From: Xanthomonas indica
Lineage (GTDB): Bacteria > Pseudomonadota > Gammaproteobacteria > Xanthomonadales > Xanthomonadaceae
Length of the DNA stretch: 64,000 bases
Reading direction: 5' to 3'
Assembly: GCF_040529045.1 (NCBI RefSeq)
Contig: NZ_CP131914.1
Span: 1,534,501-1,598,500, forward strand
Shown here: positions 20,680 through 31,181 of the stretch, piece by piece
Layout: each line of letters starts with the position of its first letter
How positions within the stretch are numbered: position 1 is the first letter of the stretch
Program-made: the position numbers and the translations under genes
Notes under the pieces: model-generated
Seen by the model: only the letters and a program-made list of their open reading frames with translations
The model's database searches: none
Told to the model about the DNA's origin: nothing

Positions 20680-21905
20680 TGCGCGAGAGCGTGCAGGCGC
20701 GGGCGCCGGCCGTTGCGCCGCAGGGGGCGGCGCGCGGCCGGCGCAGGCGCGTGCGGCGGTATTGCCTCGCGCTGCTGCTGGCCGGGCTGGCGGCAGCGCC
20801 GCAGGCGGTCCCGCCCGCGCCTGCGGCCGCCGCGGCAGAGGCCGATGCGGCGTTGGCGCAGTGCCGCACCCGCATCGCGGCGAGCGCAGCGACGATCGAC
20901 TATGCCTGCCTGCGCCGGGTGTATGCCCAGCCGATCGCGCAGTGGCCGGCACCGCAGGTGGCCGACGGCGCGCAGTGGAGCGAGCTGGCGCCGCTGCCGG
21001 CGACGGCCCCGGCGCCGCCGGACAATCCCGGCACGCCGGACAAGATCGCCTTGGGCCGCATGCTGTTCGAGGACCCGCGCCTGTCGCGCTCCGGGCAGAT
21101 CGCCTGCGCCAGTTGCCACGACCGCGAACTGGGCTGGGGCGACGGCCGCAGCGTGCCGTTCGGCAACGCCCGCCAGCGCGGGCGGCGCAACGCGATGAGC
21201 GTGGCGATGGCGGCCTATGCGCAGCCGCTGTTCTGGGACGGACGCGCGCGCACCCTGGAAGAGCAGGCGTTGCATCCCATCGTCGATCGCAAGGAAATGG
21301 ATTTCGACATCGCCGCGCTGTTGCGGCGGCTGAACCGCAGTGCGGACTATCCGGCGCAGTTCCAGCGCGTCTTCGGGACGCGGCGCATCGACGCGCCGCA
21401 ACTCGCGCAGGCGCTGGCGGCGTACCAGCGCAGCCTGGTCCCGCGCGCCAACCGCTTCGACCGCTTCCTGGAGGGGCGCCGCGACCTGCTCAGCGACCAG
21501 CAGGTGTGGGGGCTGCATCTGTTCCGCACCCACGCGCGCTGCATGAACTGTCACAGCGGGCCGGCGCTGACCGACAACGGCTTCCACAACCTGGGCCTGC
21601 ATTTCTACGGCCGCGCGCGGCAGGACCTGGGCCGCTACGAGGTCACCGGCGATCCCGCCGACAGCGGCAAGTTCCGCACGCCCTCGCTGCGCGGTGTCGG
21701 CAAGACCGGGCCGTGGATGCACAACGGCGGGTTCGCCGACTTGCGCGGTATCGTCAACCTGTACAACGTCGGCATGCCGCGGCCCAAGCCCAGGCCGGCG
21801 CAGTTGGGCGACCCCCTGTTCCCGCAGCCGGACCCGTTGCTGCAACCGCTGGACCTGCACCGGAGCGAGCTGGAGGCGATCACCGCGTTCCTGGATACCT
21901 TGTAG
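20679..21905 (+). CDS. Di-haem cytochrome c peroxidase (CcpA/MauG family)
   Basis: The 408-residue periplasmic protein has an N-terminal export segment (hydrophobic about residues 28-46) and two c-type haem sites, CASCH near 143-147 and CMNCH near 288-292. The surrounding family signatures are KIALGRMLFEDPRLS, PLFWDGRARTLEEQ, GKFRTPSLRGVGKTGPWMHNG and a late LDTL end. These enzymes reduce hydrogen peroxide or oxidise a partner substrate. Its ATG shares a base with the receptor's TGA (TGATG), so it is co-translated with the TonB receptor. That suggests chemical modification of the imported ligand, or peroxide defence during iron uptake. Confidence 0.92.
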   Translation: MRESVQARAPAVAPQGAARGRRRRVRRYCLALLLAGLAAAPQAVPPAPAAAAAEADAALAQCRTRIAASAATIDYACLRRVYAQPIAQWPAPQVADGAQWSELAPLPATAPAPPDNPGTPDKIALGRMLFEDPRLSRSGQIACASCHDRELGWGDGRSVPFGNARQRGRRNAMSVAMAAYAQPLFWDGRARTLEEQALHPIVDRKEMDFDIAALLRRLNRSADYPAQFQRVFGTRRIDAPQLAQALAAYQRSLVPRANRFDRFLEGRRDLLSDQQVWGLHLFRTHARCMNCHSGPALTDNGFHNLGLHFYGRARQDLGRYEVTGDPADSGKFRTPSLRGVGKTGPWMHNGGFADLRGIVNLYNVGMPRPKPRPAQLGDPLFPQPDPLLQPLDLHRSELEAITAFLDTL

Positions 21906-21989
21906 GCAGCCGCCGCTGCGCAGGCGCGGGCACGCGCTGCGCCGGGGCCTGCAGCGGCCGCTTTGCCGCGCGCCAACACCGGCGCCGGC

Positions 21990-22766
21990 TCAGCGCAGGA
22001 AGAATTCGACCGGGACGTCGACTTCGACCGGGTCCGGCAGCGTGTCCGGCGCGCGCGGCAGCGGCTGCGCGCGCAGGAAGGTCTGCAGGGCCTCCTGGTC
22101 GAGCAGGGCGTAGCCGCTGCCGTGGCGGATCGTCGCCGACAGCACGCGGCCCTGCCGGTCGAGCCGCGCACGTACGTAGGCCACGCCCTCCTGGCGGCGA
22201 TTGCGCGCCTGCCGCGGGTAGCGGCGGAACTGGTGCAGCCGCGCCAGCACCTTGCCTTCCCAGTTCGGGTCGCTGGTGCCGGCCGCCTGCGCCGCCGGCG
22301 GCAGCGGCGGCGAGGACGGCGCCGCCGCCTCCGCCGCCTCCACCGCCTGCGGCGCATCGGCAGTGGCGGCGCTGGGATCGGTGCCGGGGCGGTGCGCCAG
22401 CGCATCGGCCGCAGGCTGCGGCAGCGGCGGCGATGCCGGCAATGGGCGCGCGGTGGGGCGCTGCACCGGCGGGGGCTGCACGGCCGGCGGTCGCCGCGCC
22501 TGCGGCGCCGCCGCGTGTTCCGGGCGCGGTTGTGGCGCCTCCTTCGGCGCCACCGGCATCGGCGGCGCCGCAGGCGGCAGCAGGGTCAGGCGCATCCGCA
22601 CCGATTCCTGTGGCGGCGGCAACGGCGGTGGCGCCGTGGCGATGCCGAACAGCAGCCACGCCAGCGCCAGATGCGCGCCGATGGCGATGCCGGCCGCGAG
22701 CGCACGCGGCAGGGCATCGTGGCGCCAGGTCGAGCGGGAAGGGACGGTGGCCGCGGCGAACGCCAT
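21990..22766 (-). CDS. TonB-like energy transducer
   Basis: The 258-residue protein has one N-terminal transmembrane helix (about residues 22-46), a long periplasmic Pro/Ala-rich spacer (about 47-160), and a TonB C-terminal domain (about 167-245) with WEGKVLARLHQFRRYPRQARNRRQEGVAYV and LLDQEALQTF. TonB delivers proton-motive energy to receptors such as its convergent neighbour, which ends 84 bp away. No exbB or exbD is adjacent, so it must borrow those. A Fur-like motif lies just upstream of the ATG. Low-complexity spacing could differ between strains. Confidence 0.9.
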   Translation of the reverse strand: MAFAAATVPSRSTWRHDALPRALAAGIAIGAHLALAWLLFGIATAPPPLPPPQESVRMRLTLLPPAAPPMPVAPKEAPQPRPEHAAAPQARRPPAVQPPPVQRPTARPLPASPPLPQPAADALAHRPGTDPSAATADAPQAVEAAEAAAPSSPPLPPAAQAAGTSDPNWEGKVLARLHQFRRYPRQARNRRQEGVAYVRARLDRQGRVLSATIRHGSGYALLDQEALQTFLRAQPLPRAPDTLPDPVEVDVPVEFFLR

Positions 22767-22777
22767 GTCTGCGGGTT

Positions 22778-22796
22778 AATACGAATGATTATCATC
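22778..22796 (-). promoter_or_regulatory. Fur-like box upstream of the TonB-like gene
   Basis: The minus strand carries ATGATAATCATT, twelve consecutive bases of the Fur consensus (plus-strand 22784-22795), within 30 bp of the TonB-like start codon. Overlap with promoter or start region fits direct repression by Fur-Fe. Confidence 0.6.
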
Positions 22797-22901
22797 CAAT
22801 GATAACGCAGGTGCGGATGCGCCGCAGGCGGGCGAGAGGGTTGCCTGGGCGTCGGTCGGCTTGGTGAGGGCAGTGGGGTCGGCCGTGCGGGGCAGAACGC
22901 G

Positions 22902-23033
22902 TTGCCGATGGCACCGATCACCCTGCCGCGCAACGCGCTGGAGATGGAGGACGGCGATGAAGGCGTGCTGCCGGATCGCGGGCGATCGGCGCAGCGTAGC
23001 GTTTCGGCGGCCGGCGCCAACTGGTGGCTATGA
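22902..23033 (+). pseudogene. Decayed 3' end of a DUF3228 gene
   Basis: Reading from 22902 gives LPMAPITLPRNALEMEDGDEG, a changed stretch, then GANWWL and a TGA. This lines up with PMAPITMLRNALGVEEGG and ANWRP, the C-terminus of the intact DUF3228 gene at 11762-12319. Substitutions and small shifts have blurred the middle. Only the last third is present and there is no start codon, so it is a dead copy. Confidence 0.65.
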
Positions 23034-23055
23034 TCGTGATCGCGCCGCTGGTGTT

Positions 23056-23180
23056 TCATGCGTCGCGCGCATAGCCCGCCTCCCGCTGTGCGCGGATGGC
23101 CAGCACGATCACCGTATCGGTCACGTCCACATCGCGATACAACGCCAGGTCCCCGTAGCGCAGGTGTGGTGCAGATGACC
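23056..23180 (-). pseudogene. Fragment of a RelE/ParE-type toxin gene
   Basis: The minus strand reads LRYGDLALYRDVDVTDTVIV, then LAIRAQREAGY and a TGA at 23056-23058. The pattern LYR-(x)-DTV-VLAIR-x-QREAGY is the usual C-terminal half of RelE/ParE-family toxins. The N-terminal half has no match and no partner antitoxin gene is visible, so it is a remnant. A fully diverged short gene cannot be ruled out. Confidence 0.5.
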
Positions 23181-23321
23181 TAGCTGTACAGACGCGTCGG
23201 CCAACTGGCGGGAAAAGGCCGCTTGGAGCAGGATTGGCGGAAGGTGGCGATGTCTGCGGTTTTTCGCTCCGTACGATTTCCAGCTCCCTTTCCTCCACGC
23301 GCGCGCAGCGCCGATCGCACG

Positions 23322-23348
23322 AAAAACGGGCGCCTCGCGGCGCCCGTT
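23322..23348 (-). terminator. Rho-independent terminator of ahcY
   Basis: On the minus strand a 10-bp stem AACGGGCGCC/GGCGCCCGTT with a 4-nt loop is followed directly by a run of T. It starts about 30 bp after the ahcY stop. Confidence 0.88.
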
Positions 23349-23379
23349 CCTGTCTGCCTGGCGATGTCTTGCCGATGGC

Positions 23380-24825
<1,446 letters not shown>

Positions 24826-24889
24826 CGATAAAGCTCCGGTCAATGGCGAGAAACTCGCGAAGTCCGGGCGCCGTTGTCGCTCAAGCCTC

Positions 24890-24957
24890 GCGCCGAGCCT
24901 GGCCGGGTCTGGAGACGGGAAATTCGGTCTCGATCCGGTCGCAGCGCCCCTCGGCGC
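24890..24957 (-). promoter_or_regulatory. SAH riboswitch
   Basis: In transcript order the leader has GCGCCGAG (24957-24950), the conserved GGGCGCTGCGACCGG core, a variable stem, then CCAGGCTCGGCGC, whose CTCGGCGC (24897-24890) closes an 8-bp P1 with the start. This matches the published SAH aptamer layout (GCUGCGAC core and CCAGGCUCGG end). It lies 64 bp upstream of ahcY, where binding of SAH is expected to switch expression on. Confidence 0.93.
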
Positions 24958-25089
24958 AAGGGGTAACCGATTATAGCGGCTGCCGCGTGTGGCGCTTGAA
25001 CACGCGATCAGGCCCAACCATCGACAGGGGGCGGCCGGCGCCGGCCCTGCTACCGTCGGTGGTTCGATCGATGCGAGGAGAGGGGAGAG

Positions 25090-27645
25090 ATGAACCAGAT
25101 CACAGTGCGCGGGCGCCGCCGCGTCGCCAGGCCGGTCTTCAGCCTGCTGTGCGCGGCCCTGGCCGCGGCCGGCAGCGCCGCCGCCAACGCGGCCTCGGTA
25201 CCTGCGGCGGCTGCCGTGAGCGCCGATCCGGCCGACAGCGGCTATCAACTGCCGTCGGCGCCGCTGCAGGCCATCGTCGATGCGCCGCGGCCGCCGCAGC
25301 TGGCGCTGAGCCCGCGGCGCGATCTGGCGGCGATGCTGCAGTTGCCCGCGCTGCCCGGCATCGCCCAGGTCGCGCAGCCGGAACTCAAGCTCGCCGGGCT
25401 GCGCATCCATCCGCGTACTCGCTCGCAGAGCCGTTTCGCCTTCGGCGACAAGCTGTGGCTGCTGCGCATCGCCGACGGCAGCGAGCTGCAGATCGAGGGC
25501 CTGCCGTCGCCGCTGTCGATCGCCGGCATGGCCTGGGCACCGGACCAGCGGCATCTGGCCTTCAACCGCGTCGACGCGCGCAGCGGCGCCAACGAGCTGT
25601 GGGTGGTGGACATCGCCGCGCAGCGTGCACGGCGCGTCGCCGAGCGGCTCAATACGGTATCCGGCGAGGGCTATGCGTGGATGCCGGACAGCCGCCAGTT
25701 GCTGGTGCTGCTGCAGCCGCAGGAGCAGGGCGCGGCGCCGCCCGCCGACGCGGTGCCGACCGGGCCGGCGGTGCAACAGACCGCCGGTGGCGGCGCCACC
25801 GCCTTGCGCACCTACCAGGACCTGCTGAAGAACGAGGCCGATGCGCGCCAGTTCGATGACCAGCTACGCGCGCAGCCGGCGCTGGTCGACGTCGACGGGC
25901 AGGTGCAGCGCATCGCCAGCCCCAACCTGTACCTGTCGCTGGCGCCGTCGCCGGACGGCCGTTATCTGCTGGCGCAGCGCCTGCAGCGGCCGTTCTCCTA
26001 CCTGGTGCCGGCCAGCGGCTTCCCGCGCACCATCGAGGTGCTCGACCGCGCCGGCAAGCCGGTGCACACGGTGGCGCAGCTGCCGCTGGTGGAAGGCCTG
26101 CCGACCGGCAACGATGCGGTGCGCACCGGCGTGCGCGACATCGACTGGCGCAGCGACGCGCCGGCCACCCTGGTCTGGGCCGAGGCCCAGGACGGCGGCG
26201 ACCCGGCGCGCGACGCGGCCGTGCGCGACGCGGTGCTGATGCAGGCGGCGCCGTTCACCGCGCCGCCGGTGACGCTGGCGCGCCTGCAGTCGCGTTTTGC
26301 CGGCATTGTCTGGGGCCGCGGCGATCTCGCCCTGATCGACGAGTTCTGGTGGAAGACGCGCCAGACCAGGCAGTGGCGCGTGGCCCCGGACCATCCCGCC
26401 CAGGCGCCGCAGCTGCTGGTGCAGCGTTCGCAGGAAGACCGCTATGCCGATCCGGGGACGCCGGTGACGGTGCGCGATGCCGCCGGCAACCCGCGCCTGC
26501 TGATCGCCGCCGACGGCCACAGCCTGTTCCTGCGCGGCGAGGGCGCCTCGCCGCAGGGCGATCGGCCGTTCCTGGATCGCTACGATCTGGACACGCGGCA
26601 AAGCACCCGCCTGTTCCAGTCGCAGGCACCGTACTACGCGGTGCCACAGGCGCTGCTCGACGACAGCGGCCAACGCCTGCTGATCACCCGCGAGACGCCG
26701 CAGGAGCCGCGCAATTTCTATCGGCTCGACGGTGCGGACGCGGCGCCGGTGGCGCTGACCCGCTTCACCCATCCCACGCCGCAGTTGCGCGACGTGCACA
26801 AGGAGCAGATCCGCTACCGGCGCAAGGACGGCGTGGAACTGACCGCGACCCTGCTGCTGCCGCCGGGCTACGACGCCAAGCGCGACGGCCCGCTGCCGAT
26901 GCTGATGTGGGCCTACCCGGGCGAGTTCAAATCCGCCGACGCCGCCAGCCAGGTCACCGATTCGCCGTACCGTTTCAATGCGATCGGTTACTGGGGCCCG
27001 CAGGCGTTCCTGGCCTTGGGCTATGCGGTGCTCAACGATCCGTCGATGCCGATCGTCGGCGAGGGCACGCGCGAACCCAACGACACCTACGTCGAGCAAC
27101 TGGTCGCCGATGCGCAGGCGGCGGTGGACGAGGTGGTGCGGCGCGGCGTCGCCGATCGCGATCGCATCGCCATCGGCGGGCATTCGTATGGCGCCTTCAT
27201 GACCGCCAACCTGCTCGCGCACACCCGCCTGTTCAAGGCCGGCATCGCCCGCAGCGGCGCCTACAACCGCTCGCTGACCCCGTTCGGCTTCCAGTCCGAG
27301 GAGCGCACCTACTGGCAGGCGCAGCCGGTGTACCAGGCGATGTCGCCGTTCAACTACGCCGACCGGATCAAGGATCCGCTGCTGCTGATCCACGGCGCCG
27401 AGGACAACAACTCCGGCACCTTCCCGATCCAGAGCGAGCGCATGTACGCGGCGATCAAGGGCAATGGCGGCACCGCCCGGCTGGTGATGCTGCCCAACGA
27501 GGCGCATGCCTACCGTGCGCGCGAGTCGGTGCTGCAGATGCTGGCCGAGAGCGAGCGCTGGCTGCGCACCTATCTGGGACCGGCGCCCACGCCCAAGTCC
27601 ACGCCGAGTCCGGGCACGACTGCGGCCGGCGCCGCGTCGCCCTGA
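25090..27645 (+). CDS. Exported S9-family peptidase (prolyl-oligopeptidase/glutamyl-type)
   Basis: The 851-residue protein has a signal peptide (about residues 1-34), a beta-propeller lid (about 80-600) and an alpha/beta-hydrolase domain. The catalytic triad is visible: Ser in GGHSYGAFM (near 698), Asp in [12 protein letters not shown] (near 772) and His in NEAHAYR (near 805). NSGTFP and the full length recall the glutamyl endopeptidase group of S9 rather than dipeptidyl peptidase IV. It is periplasmic or secreted and likely degrades short peptides. The ATG at 25090 follows GAGGAGAGGGGAGAG. It is divergent from ahcY and followed by a GC-rich hairpin. Confidence 0.92.
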   Translation: MNQITVRGRRRVARPVFSLLCAALAAAGSAAANAASVPAAAAVSADPADSGYQLPSAPLQAIVDAPRPPQLALSPRRDLAAMLQLPALPGIAQVAQPELKLAGLRIHPRTRSQSRFAFGDKLWLLRIADGSELQIEGLPSPLSIAGMAWAPDQRHLAFNRVDARSGANELWVVDIAAQRARRVAERLNTVSGEGYAWMPDSRQLLVLLQPQEQGAAPPADAVPTGPAVQQTAGGGATALRTYQDLLKNEADARQFDDQLRAQPALVDVDGQVQRIASPNLYLSLAPSPDGRYLLAQRLQRPFSYLVPASGFPRTIEVLDRAGKPVHTVAQLPLVEGLPTGNDAVRTGVRDIDWRSDAPATLVWAEAQDGGDPARDAAVRDAVLMQAAPFTAPPVTLARLQSRFAGIVWGRGDLALIDEFWWKTRQTRQWRVAPDHPAQAPQLLVQRSQEDRYADPGTPVTVRDAAGNPRLLIAADGHSLFLRGEGASPQGDRPFLDRYDLDTRQSTRLFQSQAPYYAVPQALLDDSGQRLLITRETPQEPRNFYRLDGADAAPVALTRFTHPTPQLRDVHKEQIRYRRKDGVELTATLLLPPGYDAKRDGPLPMLMWAYPGEFKSADAASQVTDSPYRFNAIGYWGPQAFLALGYAVLNDPSMPIVGEGTREPNDTYVEQLVADAQAAVDEVVRRGVADRDRIAIGGHSYGAFMTANLLAHTRLFKAGIARSGAYNRSLTPFGFQSEERTYWQAQPVYQAMSPFNYADRIKDPLLLIHGAEDNNSGTFPIQSERMYAAIKGNGGTARLVMLPNEAHAYRARESVLQMLAESERWLRTYLGPAPTPKSTPSPGTTAAGAASP

Positions 27646-27653
27646 GCCGTGCC

Positions 27654-27689
27654 TGCGCCCCGGCTGCGCATTCGCGCGGCCGGGGCGCA
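27654..27689 (+). terminator. GC hairpin after the S9 peptidase gene
   Basis: An 11-bp perfect stem, TGCGCCCCGGC (27654-27664) against GCCGGGGCGCA (27679-27689), starts eight bases after the stop codon. There is no T-run, so it is a weak intrinsic or Rho-assisted terminator candidate. Confidence 0.5.
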
Positions 27690-27808
27690 GCAGGGACTGG
27701 CGTGCAAGGCAAATGGTTCGCTTTGAAACCGTCGCCATGGCCGACGGGAACGCGCTCCCTTTTCGGTTAGGCTTGCGACGCCCCCACTGCCGAGCCATGC
27801 GTTTCCCG

Positions 27809-30523
27809 ATGAACGAGTCCCGCAGCAGCATCGTCTTCGCCACGCCCGACCTTCCCTTACGCGACGACGTGCGCCGGCTCGGCGCCCTGGTGGGCGACCT
27901 GCTCGCCGAACAGGTGTCTGCGCAGTTTCTCGACGAAATCGAACGCATCCGCACCACCGCGATCGCGCGCCGCGAACGTGCCGCGCCGCTGTCCTCGCTG
28001 AGCGAGCAACTCGCCGGGCGTGCACCGCGCGACGCCGAAGCGCTGGTGCGCGCCTTCAGCACCTATTTCCAGGTGGTCAACATCGCCGAGCGCGTGCACC
28101 GCATCCGCCGCCGGCGCGACTACCAGCGCAGCAGCGCCGACACGCCGCAGCCGGACGGCCTGCTCGACGCCTTGCGCCGGCTCAAGGCGCAGGGCGTCGG
28201 CATCGAGGAACTGCGCGACTGGCTGCCGCGCATCGACGTCGAGCCGGTGTTCACCGCACACCCGACCGAGGCGGTGCGGCGTGCGCTGCTGGAGAAGGAA
28301 CAGTTGATGGTGGCCAGCCTGGTCGACAACCTCGACGGCCTGCGCACCCCGGGCGAGCGCGCGACCGACGCGGCGCGGTTCCGCATGGCGCTGACCGCCT
28401 CGTGGCAGACCGCCGATTCCTCGCCGGTGCGGCCCACCGTGGAGGACGAGCGCGAGCATGTCGGTTTCTACCTGACCCAGGTGCTGTATCGGGTGATCCC
28501 GGTGATGTATGAGACCCTGGAGCACGCCATCGAGCAGACCTACGGCCAGGCGCTGCCCCTGCCGCGGCTGCTGCGCTTCGGCACCTGGGTCGGTGGCGAC
28601 ATGGACGGCAACCCCAACGTCGATGCCGCCACCATCACCGCCACGCTCGACGCGCAGCGGCGCGCGGTGCTGGAGCGCTATCTGAAGGAGCTGTGGCAGC
28701 TGGCCAGCCTACTCAGCCAGTCGACCACCCTGGTCGCGGTCAGCGCGCCGCTGCTGGAGCAACTGGCGCGTTACCGGCAACTGTTGCCGGAGGCCGCGGC
28801 GCGCTCGCGCCCGCGCCATGGCGACATGCCCTACCGCCTGCTCAACGACCTGATGCGCGCGCGGCTGCAGGCGACCCTGGACGATGCGCCCGGCGCCTAT
28901 GCCGCGCCGGCGGAACTGGAAAGCGACCTGCAGTTGATCCTGGACAGCCTGCAGGCCAACAAGGGCCTGCACGCCGGCTGGTTCGCGGTGCGGCGCCTGC
29001 TGTGGCGGGTACGCAGCTTTGGGTTCCACCTGGCGCGGCTGGACGTGCGCCAGGAGTCCAGCGTGCATGCGCGCGCGGTCGCCGCCGCGCTGGACACGCA
29101 TGACTGGGACGCGCGGTCGGTGCAGGAGCGGGCGCACCTGCTCGGCTCCTATGCCGGCGGCGAGCAGACCCTGCCGGCGGCCGACGACGACGGCAATGCG
29201 CGGCTGGACGCGGTGTTCGCCGCGCTCGCCGATGCGCGCGCACGGCACGGCGCCGACGCGCTGGGCAGCTACATCATCTCGATGGCGCACGACCGTGCCG
29301 ACGTGCTGACCGTGCTGGCGCTGGCGCGCCGCGGAGGCCTGGTCGATGCCGACGGCGCGGTGCCGCTGGACATCGTGCCGTTGTTCGAGACCGTGGCCGA
29401 TCTGCGCGGCGGCACCGCGACCCTGCGCGACCTGCTGGCCGACCCGGTCTACCGCCGCCACCTGGCCGCGCGCGACGACGTGCAGATGGTGATGCTCGGC
29501 TATTCGGACAGCGGCAAGGACGGCGGCATCGCCGCCTCGCGCTGGGGCCTGCAGCGCGCGCAGGTGGAACTGCTGGAGGCGGCGGCCGAACTGGGCATCC
29601 GCCTGACCTTCTTCCATGGCCGTGGCGGCTCGATCGTGCGCGGCGGCGGCAAGACCACGCGTGCGCTGGAGGCTGCGCCGCGCGGCAGCGTCGACGGGCG
29701 CCTGCGCGTGACCGAGCAGGGCGAGGTGATCCATCGCAAGTACGGCATCCGCGCGCTGGCGCTGCGCTCGCTGGAACAGATGACCGGCGCGGTGCTGCTG
29801 TCGAGCCTGCGCCCGCGTGCGGCCGACGCGCGCGAGGCCGGCTGGCGGCCGGTGATGGACCTGGTCGCCGAACACAGCAGCCAGGCGTACCGCAGCTTCG
29901 TCGGCGATGCCGAGTTCATGCGCTATTTCCGCCTGGCCACGCCGATCGACGTGATCGAGCGCATGACCCTGGGCTCGCGGCCGTCGCGCCGTCTCGGCCA
30001 GGATGCGGCGCTATCCAACCTGCGTGCGATCCCCTGGGTGTTCGCCTGGAGCCAGGCGCGCGCGGTGATCCCGGGCTGGTACGGCGTGGGCAGCGGCCTG
30101 CAGGCGGCGGTGGACGCCGGCCACGAGGACGCGCTGCGCGCGATGGCCGCCGACTGGCCGTTCTTCCGCACCTTCCTCGACGACATCGCCATGGTCCTGT
30201 CCAAGGGCGACCTCAACATCGCCGAGATGTTCTCGCGCCTGTCCGGGCCGCTGCACGCGCGCTTCTTCCCGCGCATCCGCGACGAACTGGCGCTGACCAA
30301 GGGCTGGGTGAAGGCATTGACCGGGCAGGCCTCGCTGCTGCAGCACGATCCGCGCCTGGCGCTATCGATCCGCCTGCGCAACCCCTACATCGACCCGATC
30401 AGCGTGCTGCAGGTGGATCTGCTGCAGCGCTGGCGCGCCACCGAGGGCGAGGACGAGGACCTGCTGCGGGCGCTGGTGGCCTGCGTCAACGGCGTCGCCC
30501 AGGGCGTGCAGAACACCGGCTGA
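27809..30523 (+). CDS. ppc: Phosphoenolpyruvate carboxylase
   Basis: PEPC adds bicarbonate to phosphoenolpyruvate, giving oxaloacetate to refill the TCA cycle. The 904-residue product has the length I remember for the Xanthomonas enzyme. Catalytic signatures are [12 protein letters not shown] (His near residue 150), [18 protein letters not shown] (active-site Lys), [14 protein letters not shown] (Arg/Gly loop), and a C-terminal end [13 protein letters not shown] through QNTG. The ATG at 27809 starts [14 protein letters not shown], the family start; an in-frame ATG at 27797 is less likely. It stands alone between the peptidase and a TetR gene. Confidence 0.98.
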   Translation: MNESRSSIVFATPDLPLRDDVRRLGALVGDLLAEQVSAQFLDEIERIRTTAIARRERAAPLSSLSEQLAGRAPRDAEALVRAFSTYFQVVNIAERVHRIRRRRDYQRSSADTPQPDGLLDALRRLKAQGVGIEELRDWLPRIDVEPVFTAHPTEAVRRALLEKEQLMVASLVDNLDGLRTPGERATDAARFRMALTASWQTADSSPVRPTVEDEREHVGFYLTQVLYRVIPVMYETLEHAIEQTYGQALPLPRLLRFGTWVGGDMDGNPNVDAATITATLDAQRRAVLERYLKELWQLASLLSQSTTLVAVSAPLLEQLARYRQLLPEAAARSRPRHGDMPYRLLNDLMRARLQATLDDAPGAYAAPAELESDLQLILDSLQANKGLHAGWFAVRRLLWRVRSFGFHLARLDVRQESSVHARAVAAALDTHDWDARSVQERAHLLGSYAGGEQTLPAADDDGNARLDAVFAALADARARHGADALGSYIISMAHDRADVLTVLALARRGGLVDADGAVPLDIVPLFETVADLRGGTATLRDLLADPVYRRHLAARDDVQMVMLGYSDSGKDGGIAASRWGLQRAQVELLEAAAELGIRLTFFHGRGGSIVRGGGKTTRALEAAPRGSVDGRLRVTEQGEVIHRKYGIRALALRSLEQMTGAVLLSSLRPRAADAREAGWRPVMDLVAEHSSQAYRSFVGDAEFMRYFRLATPIDVIERMTLGSRPSRRLGQDAALSNLRAIPWVFAWSQARAVIPGWYGVGSGLQAAVDAGHEDALRAMAADWPFFRTFLDDIAMVLSKGDLNIAEMFSRLSGPLHARFFPRIRDELALTKGWVKALTGQASLLQHDPRLALSIRLRNPYIDPISVLQVDLLQRWRATEGEDEDLLRALVACVNGVAQGVQNTG

Positions 30524-30586
30524 GGCTGGTGCATCAAGGCGCCGCCGGCCGCTGCCGGCGGCCGCCCGTCGCCATTCGCTTGCAAG

Positions 30587-30602
30587 CGGACAAAATCGTC
30601 CG
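30587..30602. promoter_or_regulatory. Operator for the downstream TetR gene
   Basis: CGGAC-AAAATC-GTCCG is a perfect 5-bp inverted repeat ending four bases before the TetR start codon. GGACAAAATTGTCC-like palindromes at this position are common for self-repressing TetR regulators. Binding would block the whole three-gene operon. Confidence 0.68.
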
Positions 30603-30605
30603 ATA

Positions 30606-31181
30606 ATGCCGCGCATGGAGATGCGAGCCGATACCGCCCACCGCCGCCGCCTGTTGCTGGACGCCGCCGACGAGGTGTTCTGCGAGCACGGCGTGCTGGC
30701 GCCGCTGGAACTGGTGGTCGAGCGCGCCGGACTGGGCCGCGCGACCCTGTACCGCCATTTCGCCGACCGCACCGCACTGATCGCGGCGCTGCTGGATCGT
30801 GGCCTGGACGGCCTGGAGGGCTGCGCGCGCGAGATCGGTGCGCGGCCGGACGGGCTGTTCCTGCTGATGTACGACGTCGCCGAACACATCGCGATGTCGG
30901 CGCCGCTGGCCGACTATTGGCGGTCGATGCCGCGCGAGCATCCGATGATCGCTGCGGCGCATACGCGGGCGATGGCGATCCTGCTGCCGTTCCTGCAGCG
31001 TGCGATCGGCGCCGGCCTGTGCCGCGCGGACCTGGGCGAGCAGGACCTGGCCCTGGCGATGGACATGCTTGGCGCCTGCCAGCGCGGCAGCGACGAGGCC
31101 GAACGCAAGGCGCTGGCGCAACGCGGTTGCCGCCTGCTGTGCCACGCCCTGGCCACGCCCGCGGCGGCGGCGGACTTGTGA
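30606..31181 (+). CDS. TetR-family regulator heading the DUF4105/lipase operon
   Basis: The 191-residue protein has an N-terminal helix-turn-helix (about residues 14-58, LLLDAADEVFCEHGVLAPLE, then VVERAGLGRATLYRHFADRTALI) with the TetR hallmark LYRHFADR. A helical C-terminal domain follows. An operator-like palindrome lies immediately upstream. Its stop overlaps the next gene's GTG (GTGA), so it is the first gene of a coupled operon with a DUF4105 protein and a lipase-like lipoprotein. ATGs at 30606, 30615 and 30621 are all possible starts; I used the first. Confidence 0.88.
   Translation: MPRMEMRADTAHRRRLLLDAADEVFCEHGVLAPLELVVERAGLGRATLYRHFADRTALIAALLDRGLDGLEGCAREIGARPDGLFLLMYDVAEHIAMSAPLADYWRSMPREHPMIAAAHTRAMAILLPFLQRAIGAGLCRADLGEQDLALAMDMLGACQRGSDEAERKALAQRGCRLLCHALATPAAAADL

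Larger units (their letters stand above)
22767..23379. other. Debris-filled intergenic region
   Basis: The 613 bp between the TonB-like gene and ahcY hold a Fur-like box, a DUF3228 remnant, a toxin remnant and the ahcY terminator, but no intact gene that I can support. Two unrelated gene relics side by side suggest repeated insertion and loss at this spot. Confidence 0.6.

Noticed and set aside
17779-20952. Very long antisense frame opposite the STN-type receptor
   Set aside because: High GC removes stop codons from the opposite strand. No start signal or motif supports it, while the sense frame has full domain order.
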